The notes: generated by a model from the sequence alone, not told the origin. Shown: positions 28,205 to 37,990, counted from the stretch's first letter. The stretch is 64,000 bases of DNA from Bacteroidota bacterium (GCA_018267955.1 JAFDXL010000002.1:394941-458940); one strand, 5' to 3'. Program-made: numbers and translations.

Positions 28205-29209
28205 TTATTTTTTTAGTAATTGCTGTTGCAGGTATGCCTGTGCCATTCTTTGGATAGTTTGCGGCATAGGTGTATAGCGGAAACCGGGCAAAAACTGCAG
28301 CAGTTTGCTGTTGCTGTAGAAGTTCTTATTCTGCGAGGTATTGGCGGTTTCCCTGGTGATCGTTAACTCGCCACCCGTGAGCCTGTGTTTCAACATATTC
28401 CATCGCCAAACCAGGTTGGTCATCCACCGGTTTGCATGTATATGTGGCGGCTTGCGGTCAAGCGCAGTGGCCATCATGGTAAAGATATCCTTATAGGCAT
28501 GATTGCCTTCGGTGATGATAAAACGTTCATCCACCACATCACTTTGCATCAACTCATACATAGCGCGTACCACATCGGCAACATCTACCCAGCCATTGAT
28601 GCCTGATGTATAAAAAGGGAATTCGTTGTAGGCGATCTTCATCAACCTGGCAGACCCGTCTGACCAATCGCCCTCGCCCAATATAATACCGGGGTTAACG
28701 ATCACGGCATCCAGGCCCTCACCCATCGCGCGCCATACTTCCAGCTCGGCCAGGTACTTACTGCGCGCATAAACAGAATTGTTGCCGCTTTCTTCCCACT
28801 GTTCTTCTTCGGTTATTTCCCTGCCGTTGGTTTTGCGGCCAAGGGATGCTATAGAACTGATATACACCAGCTTGCGCACATTATGCTCTAATGCAGCATT
28901 GGCCACATTGGCCGTAGATTCTACATTAAAGTGCAGCAGCCTCTCTTTATCTCCCGGCTTGAAGGAAACGATAGCCGCGCAGTGATAAACATCGCTAACG
29001 CCCTGCATCACCTCATCTACGGCAAATACATCCAGCAGATCGCATTGCAGCCAGGTAACACCGGGCAGGCTTTGCATATCTGCGGCGGGCGGGCGGCTAT
29101 TGTATAAAGCACGAACGGTGTGCCCCTTTTGTGAAAGGAAGCGAACCAGGTGCGTACCAACAAAACCGCTGGCACCCGTTACCAAAACCGTATGAGGAGG
29201 TGGCGTCAA
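28205..29209 (-). CDS. NAD(P)-dependent extended SDR (epimerase/reductase family)
   Basis: About 334 residues. The cofactor site is VLVTGASGFVGTHLVRFLSQ and the active-site set is YISSIASLG plus VYARSKYLAEL. NPGIILGEGDW follows, as in dihydroflavonol-reductase/3-beta-hydroxysteroid-dehydrogenase-like SDRs. Substrate unknown. No ATG lies near the 5' end; the TTG at 29209 fits the family N-terminus. It lies 28 bases after pheS and is probably co-transcribed with it. Confidence 0.82.
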   Translation of the reverse strand: MTPPPHTVLVTGASGFVGTHLVRFLSQKGHTVRALYNSRPPAADMQSLPGVTWLQCDLLDVFAVDEVMQGVSDVYHCAAIVSFKPGDKERLLHFNVESTANVANAALEHNVRKLVYISSIASLGRKTNGREITEEEQWEESGNNSVYARSKYLAELEVWRAMGEGLDAVIVNPGIILGEGDWSDGSARLMKIAYNEFPFYTSGINGWVDVADVVRAMYELMQSDVVDERFIITEGNHAYKDIFTMMATALDRKPPHIHANRWMTNLVWRWNMLKHRLTGGELTITRETANTSQNKNFYSNSKLLQFLPGFRYTPMPQTIQRMAQAYLQQQLLKK

Positions 29210-29237
29210 TATCTAAATGATTAGTCTAAAATATGCG

Positions 29238-30263
29238 TCAGGCAGACTGGAACTGCTTCAGGAACCTGATATCGTTCTGAGAATACAGGCGCAGGTCGTT
29301 TACCTGGTACTTGATCTGCGTGATACGCTCTACCCCCATACCAAATGCAAAGCCTGTGTACACCTCAGGATCAATATCAAAATTGCGCAGCATATTCGGA
29401 TGCACCATACCGCAACCCAATATCTCTACCCAGCCGGTATGCTTGCACAGGCTGCAACCGCTGCCACCACAAACCGTACAGGAGATATCCATTTCTGCGC
29501 TTGGCTCCGTGAACGGGAAGTAAGATGGGCGGAACCTGAGCTTTGTATCTGCACCAAACATCTCTGTAACAAAATAATAGAGTGTTTGTTTCAGGTCGGC
29601 AAAAGAAACATTCTTATCTATATATAAACCCTCGCACTGGTGGAAAAAGCAATGCGCGCGGGCAGATATGGTTTCATTACGGTACACGCGGCCGGGGCAT
29701 ATTACACGCACCGGCAGGTTGCCCTGCTCCATAATGCGCGCCTGCACCGATGAAGTATGTGTACGCAATACCCAATCCGGATTTTGAGATACATAAAAGG
29801 TATCCTGCATATCGCGGGCGGGGTGATGCTCGGGCATATTCAGCGAGGTAAAGTTGTGCCAGTCGTCCTCTATTTCGGGGCCGGTAGCAACGCTAAAACC
29901 TATCTTCTCGAATATGGAAACGATCTCGTTCTCTACCACCCGCAGCGGATGGCGTGTGCCTGATGGCAAAGCCGTACCGGGAAGGGTAATATCTATATCA
30001 TTGCTTTTTTTGCCGGATTGCTCCTGCAAGTGTTTGAAAGCCTCGTATTTAGCTTCTGCAAGCTGCTTGAATGTATTGAGCAACTGGCCGGCCTCTTTCT
30101 TCTGGTCGGCAGGTACATTTTTCATTTCGCCAAATACCTGCTTTACCAGGCCTTTGGTGCCGAGGTATTTGATACGGTAATTTTCGAGTTCAGCAGCATC
30201 AGCAGGACTGAATGCATTGATATCCTGCTCGTAAGCTTGTAATTGTTCCTTCAAGGATTGCAT
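29238..30263 (-). CDS. pheS: Phenylalanyl-tRNA synthetase alpha subunit
   Basis: About 341 residues from the ATG at 30263. The N-terminal helical hairpin (roughly 1-95) precedes the class II catalytic core with motif 2 PVRVICPGRVYRNE, RAHCFFHQCEGLYID and the C-terminal motif 3 GFAFGMGVERITQIKY. It attaches phenylalanine to tRNA-Phe with PheT, which is not in this window. A CGGSGCSLC cysteine pair is present. A TACCTTTG promoter-like box ends five bases before the ATG, suggesting a nearly leaderless mRNA. Confidence 0.96.
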   Translation of the reverse strand: MQSLKEQLQAYEQDINAFSPADAAELENYRIKYLGTKGLVKQVFGEMKNVPADQKKEAGQLLNTFKQLAEAKYEAFKHLQEQSGKKSNDIDITLPGTALPSGTRHPLRVVENEIVSIFEKIGFSVATGPEIEDDWHNFTSLNMPEHHPARDMQDTFYVSQNPDWVLRTHTSSVQARIMEQGNLPVRVICPGRVYRNETISARAHCFFHQCEGLYIDKNVSFADLKQTLYYFVTEMFGADTKLRFRPSYFPFTEPSAEMDISCTVCGGSGCSLCKHTGWVEILGCGMVHPNMLRNFDIDPEVYTGFAFGMGVERITQIKYQVNDLRLYSQNDIRFLKQFQSA

Positions 30264-30268
30264 AAACA

Positions 30269-30297
30269 CAAAGGTAATTTATTTGGGATTTATTCAA
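30269..30297 (-). promoter_or_regulatory. pheS promoter
   Basis: TTG (30297-30295), 18 bases, then TACCTTTG (30276-30269) on the minus strand. The ATG of pheS is only five bases further, so the mRNA is likely leaderless or nearly so. Confidence 0.55.
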
Positions 30298-30307
30298 TTT
30301 TAGGTCC

Positions 30308-30829
30308 TTATGGTAATATATTGACCGGAGTACCCGTACTGATATGTGCAAAAAGTTCATCTATTTCGTCATTGGAGACGGCGATACAACCATGTGTCCA
30401 GTCGGTAAGTGTATGAAACCTGCCCAGGTAAGATTGATCGTTCCGCAGGCCATGAATCTTGATATCGCCGCCGGGTGATTTGCCTGCCTTTCGCGCATAA
30501 TTGAGGTCATTGCTATCCGGGTAAGAAATGCCCAGGTTTTTATGATAAGCGCTTTGTGCATTTTTGGCATTTATATGATACAGGCCTTCGGGTGTGCACA
30601 TGTCCCCCTCAAAATGCTTGTCGCCCACGGGATGCTTACCTAATGCTATTTTGTATTTTTTCAGTAGCCTGCCCTTTTCATAAGCACGCAGCAAACGATC
30701 GTGCTTTATTACCACGAGGCTATCTATTTGTGCAGACACAGGCAACGGCCTGCTGCGATTGCAGGATATAGCAGCAAGGCAAATGAATACTGACCCGATA
30801 ATTACAGACAGGCGCGACATAACAACCAT
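30308..30829 (-). CDS. L,D-transpeptidase (YkuD) lipoprotein
   Basis: About 173 residues. The N-terminus SVIIGSVFICLAAISC is a lipoprotein signal with the lipobox Cys. The YkuD catalytic block is near the C-terminus: KIHGLRNDQSYLG, then TDWTHGCIAVSN with the active Cys. It would form or remodel 3-3 peptide cross-links or attach proteins to peptidoglycan. Start ATG at 30829, or the ATG at 30820; the TTG at 30835 is less likely. It lies 44 bases upstream of pheS. Confidence 0.88.
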   Translation of the reverse strand: MVVMSRLSVIIGSVFICLAAISCNRSRPLPVSAQIDSLVVIKHDRLLRAYEKGRLLKKYKIALGKHPVGDKHFEGDMCTPEGLYHINAKNAQSAYHKNLGISYPDSNDLNYARKAGKSPGGDIKIHGLRNDQSYLGRFHTLTDWTHGCIAVSNDEIDELFAHISTGTPVNILP

Positions 30830-30890
30830 CTGCAAAGTATTAATTCCCTACACATGGTGCGTTATTAATTAGCTATTTTAGCGATGCTTT

Positions 30891-32339
30891 ATGAAAAGGT
30901 TAACGCCTGCTGTTTCTATACTGCTTATCATTGCCCTTTGCATTGCCACACGCCTGCCGGCTATGCTAAGTCCAAAAATGCTGCTGGACCCCGATGAGTG
31001 TGTGGTGGCGCTGATGGCCAAACATATGTGGCAGGGGAAGGAGTTCCCGCTCTTTTTCTGGGGGCAGCAATATGGATTTTCCCTCATAGAAGAGCTCTTT
31101 ATACTGCCCTTCTATACAGTAATGGGTGTCAGTGCCATCGCCGTGAAATCGGCCATGCTGCTGCTTTTTATCCTTGGGGTAGTGTACCTGTATAAAGCAC
31201 TTGGCCGCATCAATAAAGCAGGCAACTATGTACCATTCGTATTAACACTGCTCTTTGTTACAGTACCCGCATGGGCAGAATGGTCTATGAAGGCACGCGG
31301 TGGCTACCTGACGGCTTTTACCTTGTCCTCTGTTCTATTATACAGGCTCCTTAAAAAAGAAGGAAACTCCTGGCAGGGATGGATCATGAATGGCTTGCTG
31401 CTTGCATTGATCTACGAGAGCATGATATTATGGTTTCCGGGGATGCTGCTGTTTTGTATATATTTCCTGCTCCAACAAAAGAATATTACAAAGGCTGCAG
31501 GTTTTATCTTAACCACGGCATTTGTATTAACAGGATTTCATTTCTACACACAAACATTATCCAATTTTCATATACCGGAAGCCTATTCTGCACCGAAAGA
31601 CTGGCCGGGGCACTTTACGCGTGTACCGGCAGTATTATACCATTCGCTGCATGGCAATTATTTCTTCTTTGATCTGAAGCCGGCAAGTCCCATACAATCA
31701 TTTACCGCCTATGCGTATTGTGTGCTGATATTGGTAGTGATTATTATGTCTTTAGCAGCGGCAAAGAACAATCGCTTATTGTTACTGACGGTGATGATAC
31801 TGTTATCTGCTATCATAGTGTCGATACTTCCGCCCGACATGCATTTCCGCTACCTGTTGCCGGTGATGGGCTATTTCCTGGTGGCTTTACAATTGCTGCT
31901 GAACGAAATACGTATGCGTACGGTGTACTATGGTGTGGCCGGTATTTTAATTATTACAGGTATCATATCGGTGATACAATTCAAAGACTATAGCTATACC
32001 GTAGTTACGGAAAGCTCTATGAAAAAAGCGGTGGATTATATGCTGCAACGCCATATCTACTATACCTTCTGCAATGATGCCTATGTAGCATGGCAATTGA
32101 ATTTTTATGCAAATGAAAAGGTGATCTGCAGGGAGCAACCTTACGGGGGTCGGTATTTACCCTACCATCAAAAAATAGATGCAGCGCTGGATAGCGGGCA
32201 GCCAACCGCATTGGTGGGATTATCAGACGACTATTTTGGGCTGAATGTACATGGGCAGATCTATTTTGACTATATCTATGTGATGGAAAATATGCCAAAA
32301 TCTGAATTAAGTAAAAACTTTGGGTTTAGCTATAAATGA
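30891..32339 (+). CDS. GT-C-like multispanning membrane protein
   Basis: About 482 residues with ten or more predicted membrane helices. The first periplasmic loop contains MLLDPDECVVALMAKHMW, where the Asp-Glu pair matches the catalytic acid motif of GT-C glycosyltransferases (PMT/ArnT/Alg-like), and EWSMKARGGYLTAFTLSS follows. It may transfer a sugar from a polyprenyl-phosphate donor on the periplasmic face. Its stop overlaps the next gene as ATGA, and that gene is a clear paralogue. Acceptor unknown. Confidence 0.75.
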   Translation: MKRLTPAVSILLIIALCIATRLPAMLSPKMLLDPDECVVALMAKHMWQGKEFPLFFWGQQYGFSLIEELFILPFYTVMGVSAIAVKSAMLLLFILGVVYLYKALGRINKAGNYVPFVLTLLFVTVPAWAEWSMKARGGYLTAFTLSSVLLYRLLKKEGNSWQGWIMNGLLLALIYESMILWFPGMLLFCIYFLLQQKNITKAAGFILTTAFVLTGFHFYTQTLSNFHIPEAYSAPKDWPGHFTRVPAVLYHSLHGNYFFFDLKPASPIQSFTAYAYCVLILVVIIMSLAAAKNNRLLLLTVMILLSAIIVSILPPDMHFRYLLPVMGYFLVALQLLLNEIRMRTVYYGVAGILIITGIISVIQFKDYSYTVVTESSMKKAVDYMLQRHIYYTFCNDAYVAWQLNFYANEKVICREQPYGGRYLPYHQKIDAALDSGQPTALVGLSDDYFGLNVHGQIYFDYIYVMENMPKSELSKNFGFSYK

Positions 32340-33796
32340 GGCAATACCGTTCCTATATCATCATTCCACTGCTGGTGCTGTTGTGTGTAGCAACAAGGTT
32401 ACCCATGCTGTACAGTCCGAACCGTATGCTGGATATTGATGAATGCACGGTGGGACTGATGGCCGATCATCAATATTACAAAGGAGAGATAAGCCCCATA
32501 TTCTGGGGGCAGGCATACGGTTTTACACTGGTAGAGACAACCGCGATCACCATAGTATACGCCGTTGGCGGCGTAAATGACCTGTCTGTGAAAATAGCCA
32601 TGCTGGGGTTGTGGATCATAGGCATAGTATTCTTTTATAAAACGCTGAACCTGGTAAGCAAGGAAAGAGTGATACCGCTGCTCATTACGCTGCTGTTTAT
32701 CTGCTCGCCGGCATGGGCTGTATGGTCTATGAAGGCAAGGGGCGGTTACCTTACGGCCTTCACTCTTGGGTGGATATTGCTGTACCTGGTGATGCATCCT
32801 GCCGCATCAAAGAAGGTTATTACCTGGATATTGGCAGGTGTGCTGATATCTGTCATTTATGAATCGCAGGCCCTTTGGATACCGGGGCTGTTACCAGTTG
32901 TCATCTACCGCCTGGTGAAAGAAAAGAAGAGGAGATTCACCGCAAGCTTTATTATTACCGCGCTGTGCAGCTTTGGCACTTTCGCCATCTATAAAGAGCA
33001 ATTAACAGTACGTCATTATGTTGTCTATGCAGAGCAGGGCAACTTGCTGCAAAACATATTACGCATACCCGCCTATTTATATGCGCACCTGCACGGAGAT
33101 TACTTCTTTGACTACATAGCTGCGCCGAATGCTGTAAATGCCGCATTTGCCATCCTATTTTCAGTGCTGGTTTATGGATTGGTATTGATAGGGATCTTAT
33201 ATGCTGCAAAAAGAAAAGAAGCCCTGATCGTAACTGCCGCACTGGGAATATTGCTGACCTTGCTGGCAACAATAGCCTCCCTGAAAACCGAACCACGGTA
33301 CCTGCTGCCCATAACCGGAACAACGCTATTTGCGCTGCAACTCTTCCTTAATAATATAAACAGGGCTGCAATAACAAAAATATCGCTGGGTATCGTGAGT
33401 GTATTGGGTATAACGGGCTCGTTGACACTGCATGACTATAGTTTTTGCAAAACAAAACGCGCAGAACTGCAACAACTGATCGGCTACCTGGAAGCGAAAA
33501 ATATACATTATGTATATGTGCCCGATTGGATGCTGCAATGGCAGATCATGTATTATAGCCATGAGCAGGTAATAGCCCGGCAGCAGGAAATACCCGACCG
33601 GTGCCCCATCTATAACAGATCTGTAGACAAAGCGTTTTATACCGGCAAACCTGTGGCTATTGTTGGGTATGATGGTTCTATGAATCTGCCGGGTGAACCC
33701 GCACACATAGCAGGATATTTTGTCTATGAGCATCCCACCAAAGAGCTTTTGCAACAGAACTTCACCCTCTGGCCCCTCGGCAGCTTCTACAGATAG
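32336..33796 (+). CDS. GT-C-like multispanning membrane protein, paralogue
   Basis: About 486 residues, aligned over its length with the preceding protein. The first loop reads MLDIDECTVGLMADHQYY with the same Asp-Glu pair, then GEISPIFWGQAYGFTLVET and VWSMKARGGYLTAFTLGW. At least ten membrane helices are expected. Proposed to be a polyprenyl-phosphate-dependent glycosyltransferase of the GT-C superfamily. The ATGA overlap with the first copy implies coupled translation and perhaps a heteromeric or sequential pair. Confidence 0.75.
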   Translation: MRQYRSYIIIPLLVLLCVATRLPMLYSPNRMLDIDECTVGLMADHQYYKGEISPIFWGQAYGFTLVETTAITIVYAVGGVNDLSVKIAMLGLWIIGIVFFYKTLNLVSKERVIPLLITLLFICSPAWAVWSMKARGGYLTAFTLGWILLYLVMHPAASKKVITWILAGVLISVIYESQALWIPGLLPVVIYRLVKEKKRRFTASFIITALCSFGTFAIYKEQLTVRHYVVYAEQGNLLQNILRIPAYLYAHLHGDYFFDYIAAPNAVNAAFAILFSVLVYGLVLIGILYAAKRKEALIVTAALGILLTLLATIASLKTEPRYLLPITGTTLFALQLFLNNINRAAITKISLGIVSVLGITGSLTLHDYSFCKTKRAELQQLIGYLEAKNIHYVYVPDWMLQWQIMYYSHEQVIARQQEIPDRCPIYNRSVDKAFYTGKPVAIVGYDGSMNLPGEPAHIAGYFVYEHPTKELLQQNFTLWPLGSFYR

Positions 33797-33905
33797 CGGA
33801 AATCGCTATAATACAGTACATGGATTACCGCACTGTTAAGATTAACATAATCACGTACATAGTGCATGTTTTTAGTTAAATTGTGGTACCAAAAATTTAG
33901 GATAT

Positions 33906-36308
33906 ATGAACAGGGCTATTCGTAAAGTGGCGGTAGTGGGCAGTGGGGTTATGGGCAGCCGTATTGCCTGCCATTTTGCAGGTATAGGCGTACAGGCATT
34001 GTTATTGGATATTGTACCAAGAGAACTGACTGATGCAGAAAAAGCTAAAGGACTAACGTTAGAAAGCAAACAAGTACGCAACCGCATTGTAAGCGAAGCA
34101 CTGCAGGCCACATTAAAATCGAAGCCAAGCGCAGTGTATACCAAGGAAGTAGCTAATAATATAAAAATAGGCAACCTGGATGATGACCTGCACCTGATAG
34201 CAGACTGCGACTGGGTACTGGAAGCAGTAGTGGAGCGCCTGGACATTAAGCAAAAAGTATTTGAGCAAATAGAAAAATACCGCAAGCCGGGAACGCTTAT
34301 TACTACCAATACATCGGGCATACCGATACATATGATGAGTGAAGGCCGGAGTGAAGATTTTCAGCAGAACTTCTGCGGAACGCACTTCTTCAATCCGCCG
34401 CGCTACCTGCGCCTGCTGGAGATCATACCGGCACCGCATACCAAGAAAGAAGTGATCGACTTCCTGATGGAATATGGCGACAGGCACCTGGGCAAGACAA
34501 CTGTACTCTGTAAAGACACGCCGGCATTTATAGCTAACCGGGTTGGTGTATTCGGGTTTATGGCCGTGTTTCATGCCATGCAGCAACTGGGCATGAATGT
34601 GGATGAGATAGATTCGCTGACGGGTACTATTATGGGCCGCCCTAAGTCTGCCACCTTCCGTACAGGTGATGTAGTGGGGCTGGACACCCTGGTACATGTT
34701 GCCAAAGCATTGCCACAGAACGTGCCTAACGACGAAGCAAAAGATATATTCAAGATGCCGCCATTCCTTGACAAGATGGTGGAGAATAAATGGCTGGGAG
34801 ATAAAACAGGGCAAGGCTTCTATAAAAAGGTAAAAGGTGAGAAAGGCAAATCGGAGATACTGACGCTGAACCTGGAGACCATGGAATATGGCCCCAAAAA
34901 CAAAACAAAATTTGCCACGATAGAAGCTGCCAAACCCATAGACGACCTGGCACAAAGGCTGAAGGTACTGTACAACGGGCAAGACAAAGCGGGTGAATTT
35001 TATCGCCTGTTCCACCATATGCTGTTTGCCTATGCCAGCAACCGCATACCGGAGATAGCAGATGAACTATACAAAGTAGATGATGCACTGAAAGCGGGCT
35101 TCGGCTGGGAAATAGGCGCTTTTGAAAGCTGGGATGTGTTAGGCGTACAAAAAGTACTGGAGCATATGGATGCTGCGGGCATCAAAGCGGCAGACTGGGT
35201 GCGCGATATGCTGGCCAAAGGAAATACCACCTTCTATAAAACAGAGAACGGCCAAAGGAAATACTACGATATACGCACACAAAGCTACCAGCCCATATCG
35301 GGATCCGGCACCTTTATACTGCTGGAGCACATGGATGAAAAAGTGGTATGGAAGAATAGCGCCTGCAAACTGTATGATATTGGCGATGGCGTAGTAGCGC
35401 TCCGATGGAATACCAAGATGAATACCATCGGCGGCGAAGTGCTGGAAGGTGTGAACAAATCTATAGCAATTGCTGAAGAGCAATACAAGGGGTTAGTGAT
35501 CGCCAATGGCGGTGCCAACTTCAGCGCAGGTGCCAATGTGGGGCTGATCTTTATGTTTGCTGCCGAGCAGGAGTATGATGAACTGGACATGGCGGTGCGC
35601 CAATTTCAGAACACCACCATGCGCCTGCGTTACAGCAGCGTACCGGTAGTAGTGGCACCGCATGGGCTGACACTTGGCGGTGGCTGTGAAATGTGCCTGC
35701 ACGCAGATGCGGTACAGGCAGCAGCAGAAAGCTATATAGGATTGGTGGAACTGGGTGTGGGCCTGATACCCGGTGGCGGTGGCACCAAAGAGATGACCGT
35801 GCATGCCAGCGACAGGAACATTAAAGAAGATATTGAACTCAACTATTTACAGCAACTATTCATCAATATAGGTACCGCGAAAGTATCTACATCTGCGCAG
35901 GAGGCATTTGAAATGTCTATACTGCGCAAAGGGAGGGATGGTATCTCCATCAACCCGGACAGGCGTATTGCGGATGCCAAACGCAAGGTGCTGATGATGC
36001 ATGAGCAAGGCTATACACAACCTATACAGCGTACAGACATCAAGGTACAGGGCCGTGGTGGCCTTGGCCCGATACTGGCAGGAACACATGGCATGTGGCG
36101 CGGTAACTATATCAGCGATTACGATCTGAAAATTGCCGGCAAGCTGGCGCATGTAATGTGTGGTGGCGACCTGAGCGCAGCTACACTGGTAAGTGAGCAA
36201 TACCTGCTGGACCTGGAACGCGAGGCCTTCTTAAGCCTCTGCGGTGAAAAGAAAACGCTGGAAAGGCTGCAAAGTATACTGCAAACAGGAAAACCATTAC
36301 GTAACTAA
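33906..36308 (+). CDS. fadN: 3-hydroxyacyl-CoA dehydrogenase/enoyl-CoA hydratase (FadN type)
   Basis: About 800 residues. The N-terminal half is a 3-hydroxyacyl-CoA dehydrogenase: VAVVGSGVMGSRIACHFAGI is the NAD site, and NFCGTHFFNPPRYLRLLEI carries the active His. The C-terminal third is an enoyl-CoA hydratase: NGGANFSAGANVGLIF, GLTLGGGCEMCLHADAV and ELGVGLIPGGGGTKEM. The dehydrogenase-first order matches FadN of Bacillus rather than FadB. It runs two beta-oxidation steps in the cytoplasm. The partner thiolase and acyl-CoA dehydrogenase are not adjacent in this window. Confidence 0.93.
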   Translation: MNRAIRKVAVVGSGVMGSRIACHFAGIGVQALLLDIVPRELTDAEKAKGLTLESKQVRNRIVSEALQATLKSKPSAVYTKEVANNIKIGNLDDDLHLIADCDWVLEAVVERLDIKQKVFEQIEKYRKPGTLITTNTSGIPIHMMSEGRSEDFQQNFCGTHFFNPPRYLRLLEIIPAPHTKKEVIDFLMEYGDRHLGKTTVLCKDTPAFIANRVGVFGFMAVFHAMQQLGMNVDEIDSLTGTIMGRPKSATFRTGDVVGLDTLVHVAKALPQNVPNDEAKDIFKMPPFLDKMVENKWLGDKTGQGFYKKVKGEKGKSEILTLNLETMEYGPKNKTKFATIEAAKPIDDLAQRLKVLYNGQDKAGEFYRLFHHMLFAYASNRIPEIADELYKVDDALKAGFGWEIGAFESWDVLGVQKVLEHMDAAGIKAADWVRDMLAKGNTTFYKTENGQRKYYDIRTQSYQPISGSGTFILLEHMDEKVVWKNSACKLYDIGDGVVALRWNTKMNTIGGEVLEGVNKSIAIAEEQYKGLVIANGGANFSAGANVGLIFMFAAEQEYDELDMAVRQFQNTTMRLRYSSVPVVVAPHGLTLGGGCEMCLHADAVQAAAESYIGLVELGVGLIPGGGGTKEMTVHASDRNIKEDIELNYLQQLFINIGTAKVSTSAQEAFEMSILRKGRDGISINPDRRIADAKRKVLMMHEQGYTQPIQRTDIKVQGRGGLGPILAGTHGMWRGNYISDYDLKIAGKLAHVMCGGDLSAATLVSEQYLLDLEREAFLSLCGEKKTLERLQSILQTGKPLRN

Positions 36309-36318
36309 ACTATACGTT

Positions 36319-37146
36319 ATGCGCTATATCATCCCGTTACTATTGTTAGTGTTTTTGATGGCTGTGAGCAAACCAATGCTTGCACAAACCGGTACATCTG
36401 CCGTAGAGCAGCATATAAACTGGCATCTGAAGCATATACAATACTGGCGGTTTGATTATTCTCCCGACGACACTACGTTTACCACTGCGGTAAATGCAGA
36501 TGATTCGGTAGCTGCGGCTAACAAAATGCTGCTCGATTACCTGGTAGATGTATGCAATAAGCAACCGGGGCTATTAAGTACATCGGTATTTCCATCGCTG
36601 GATAATACGGATATGAAGATCGTAACATCGGCAGATAAAAAGCTGAGGTTCTATAGCTGGGATACACAAACAGGTACCGGTGCCCATTTTTTTGATATAG
36701 TAGCGCAGTACATCGTTGCAGGTGGCAGCAAGGCGCAGGTATTCAATGATATATCTAAGTACACGGGTGATGGACCCGACCCGGGCGTCACCTATACAGA
36801 TATAATAGTGATGAACGGGCTACGCAGTACCTATTACCTGGCCATGTATAACAGCATAGCGGCTAATGGTAATATGCTGAAGGGTGTGCACGCTTATAAA
36901 ATTGAAGGTGATAAACTGATGGATGCGCCTATATTCCAGGGCGCTTATGAAACAAAGAGCAAGCTGGAATATAGCTATGACTATTCGGCCAATTACGATT
37001 TTAAAAAGATGAAAGAAGATTATACCCTGCACCTGGACAAGCAGAAACTATATATACCCGAAGTGGCGAACGATAAGGTTACCGGCAATTATATGGTGTA
37101 CGTGTACGACGGCGACAAATTTGTGTATGATAAAAATGCGAAGTAG
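36319..37146 (+). CDS. Secreted protein of unknown function (copy 1 of a paralogous pair)
   Basis: About 275 residues from the ATG at 36319, which starts a signal peptide (MRYIIPLLLLVFLMAVSKP, then MLAQ). Longer readings overlap fadN and are unlikely. The mature part has no recognised domain; it ends with YMVYVYDGDKFVYDKNAK. The following gene is a diverged paralogue whose last 35 bases are identical. The pair may be periplasmic or surface proteins. No function is proposed. Confidence 0.75.
   Translation: MRYIIPLLLLVFLMAVSKPMLAQTGTSAVEQHINWHLKHIQYWRFDYSPDDTTFTTAVNADDSVAAANKMLLDYLVDVCNKQPGLLSTSVFPSLDNTDMKIVTSADKKLRFYSWDTQTGTGAHFFDIVAQYIVAGGSKAQVFNDISKYTGDGPDPGVTYTDIIVMNGLRSTYYLAMYNSIAANGNMLKGVHAYKIEGDKLMDAPIFQGAYETKSKLEYSYDYSANYDFKKMKEDYTLHLDKQKLYIPEVANDKVTGNYMVYVYDGDKFVYDKNAK
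37111..37145. repeat. 35-bp direct repeat, copy 1
   Basis: The 3' end of the first secreted-protein gene, beginning GGCGACAAAT and ending TGCGAAGTA, is repeated exactly at 37943-37977. It encodes the C-terminal DGDKFVYDKNAK of both proteins, and the second gene's start codon lies within it. Confidence 0.95.
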
Positions 37147-37978
37147 TATTTTTTTGACGGTGCTTGTAATTGTGACTATTTTCTTTGGCACCATGACAAG
37201 TTATTCTAAAGAAACGAATAGTAACCTAATCGAACAGCGCGTTATTAGTTATATAAAAGCCATTCATTATTGGAAATATTCCTGTAAAGATGATAATGAC
37301 CTTATACAACCGTATGATTCGTTGGTATATTACAATAAGGAACTAATGAATTACCTTAATCATGCCTGTAAAACTAATCCTGCTATCATGAATTACAATT
37401 TCGATAGTGCTAAGAATATTCGGTTAGGGTTTGGTGTGGTTGCCTCAGAAGATAAAAAACTTAAATATTATTATTGGAATACTGAAACGGGAGGGACTAT
37501 GTTGTTTTTTGATGCAATTGTTCAGTACTCCTGGAAAGGAAACATAAGAACTAAGGTATTAAATGACATTTCAGATCCTTTAAAAAAAGAGGAGAAATCT
37601 GATTGCTGGATGTGGTATGATACTGTTTACACACTTCATACAACTAAGAAGAAAACAGTTTACATAGTCATTGGGACCAGCGTTTTATATTCAGACTTGG
37701 AAGCCACCTCAATTGAATCATATTGTATTGAAAACGGTGCTTTAAAACATGTTCCTTTTTTTAGAATGACAAAAAGCCTTCTATCATCAATATTTTATGA
37801 ATACAGCATATTTGCAAACAGTGATTTTATTGATAATAGAGAAAAATACTCGGTCCATCTTAGCACAAACGGCAAAAAATTATACATCCCGGTTATACAA
37901 GATGAAACACCAACCGGGAAATGGATCGTTTACAATTATGATGGCGACAAATTTGTGTATGATAAAAATGCGAAGTAA
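37136..37978 (+). CDS. Secreted protein of unknown function (copy 2)
   Basis: About 280 residues from the ATG at 37136, which begins a good signal peptide (MRSSIFLTVLVIVTIFFGT) and overlaps the first copy's stop by 11 bases. The body is related to the previous protein only at a distance, sharing EQ..I..YIK.IHYWKY, a DKKLKYYYW segment and the C-terminus. It is visibly more AT-rich than its neighbours. Its last 35 bases repeat exactly those of copy 1, consistent with insertion or recombination at that spot. Function unknown. Confidence 0.72.
   Translation: MRSSIFLTVLVIVTIFFGTMTSYSKETNSNLIEQRVISYIKAIHYWKYSCKDDNDLIQPYDSLVYYNKELMNYLNHACKTNPAIMNYNFDSAKNIRLGFGVVASEDKKLKYYYWNTETGGTMLFFDAIVQYSWKGNIRTKVLNDISDPLKKEEKSDCWMWYDTVYTLHTTKKKTVYIVIGTSVLYSDLEATSIESYCIENGALKHVPFFRMTKSLLSSIFYEYSIFANSDFIDNREKYSVHLSTNGKKLYIPVIQDETPTGKWIVYNYDGDKFVYDKNAK
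37943..37977. repeat. 35-bp direct repeat, copy 2
   Basis: Exact copy of 37111-37145, 832 bases further on. The two copies bracket an AT-rich gene, as would an insertion or a recombination between short homologies. Confidence 0.95.
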
Positions 37979-37990
37979 CCGGGAGCGTAC

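Noticed and set aside
33793-33809. Small hairpin after the second GT-C-like gene
   Set aside because: ATAGCG/CGCTAT is short and has no T run, so it is not called a terminator.
34113-35018. Minus-strand ORF of 301 codons
   Set aside because: Antisense shadow of the FadN-type gene, rich in His, Cys and Tyr as expected of a reversed coding frame.
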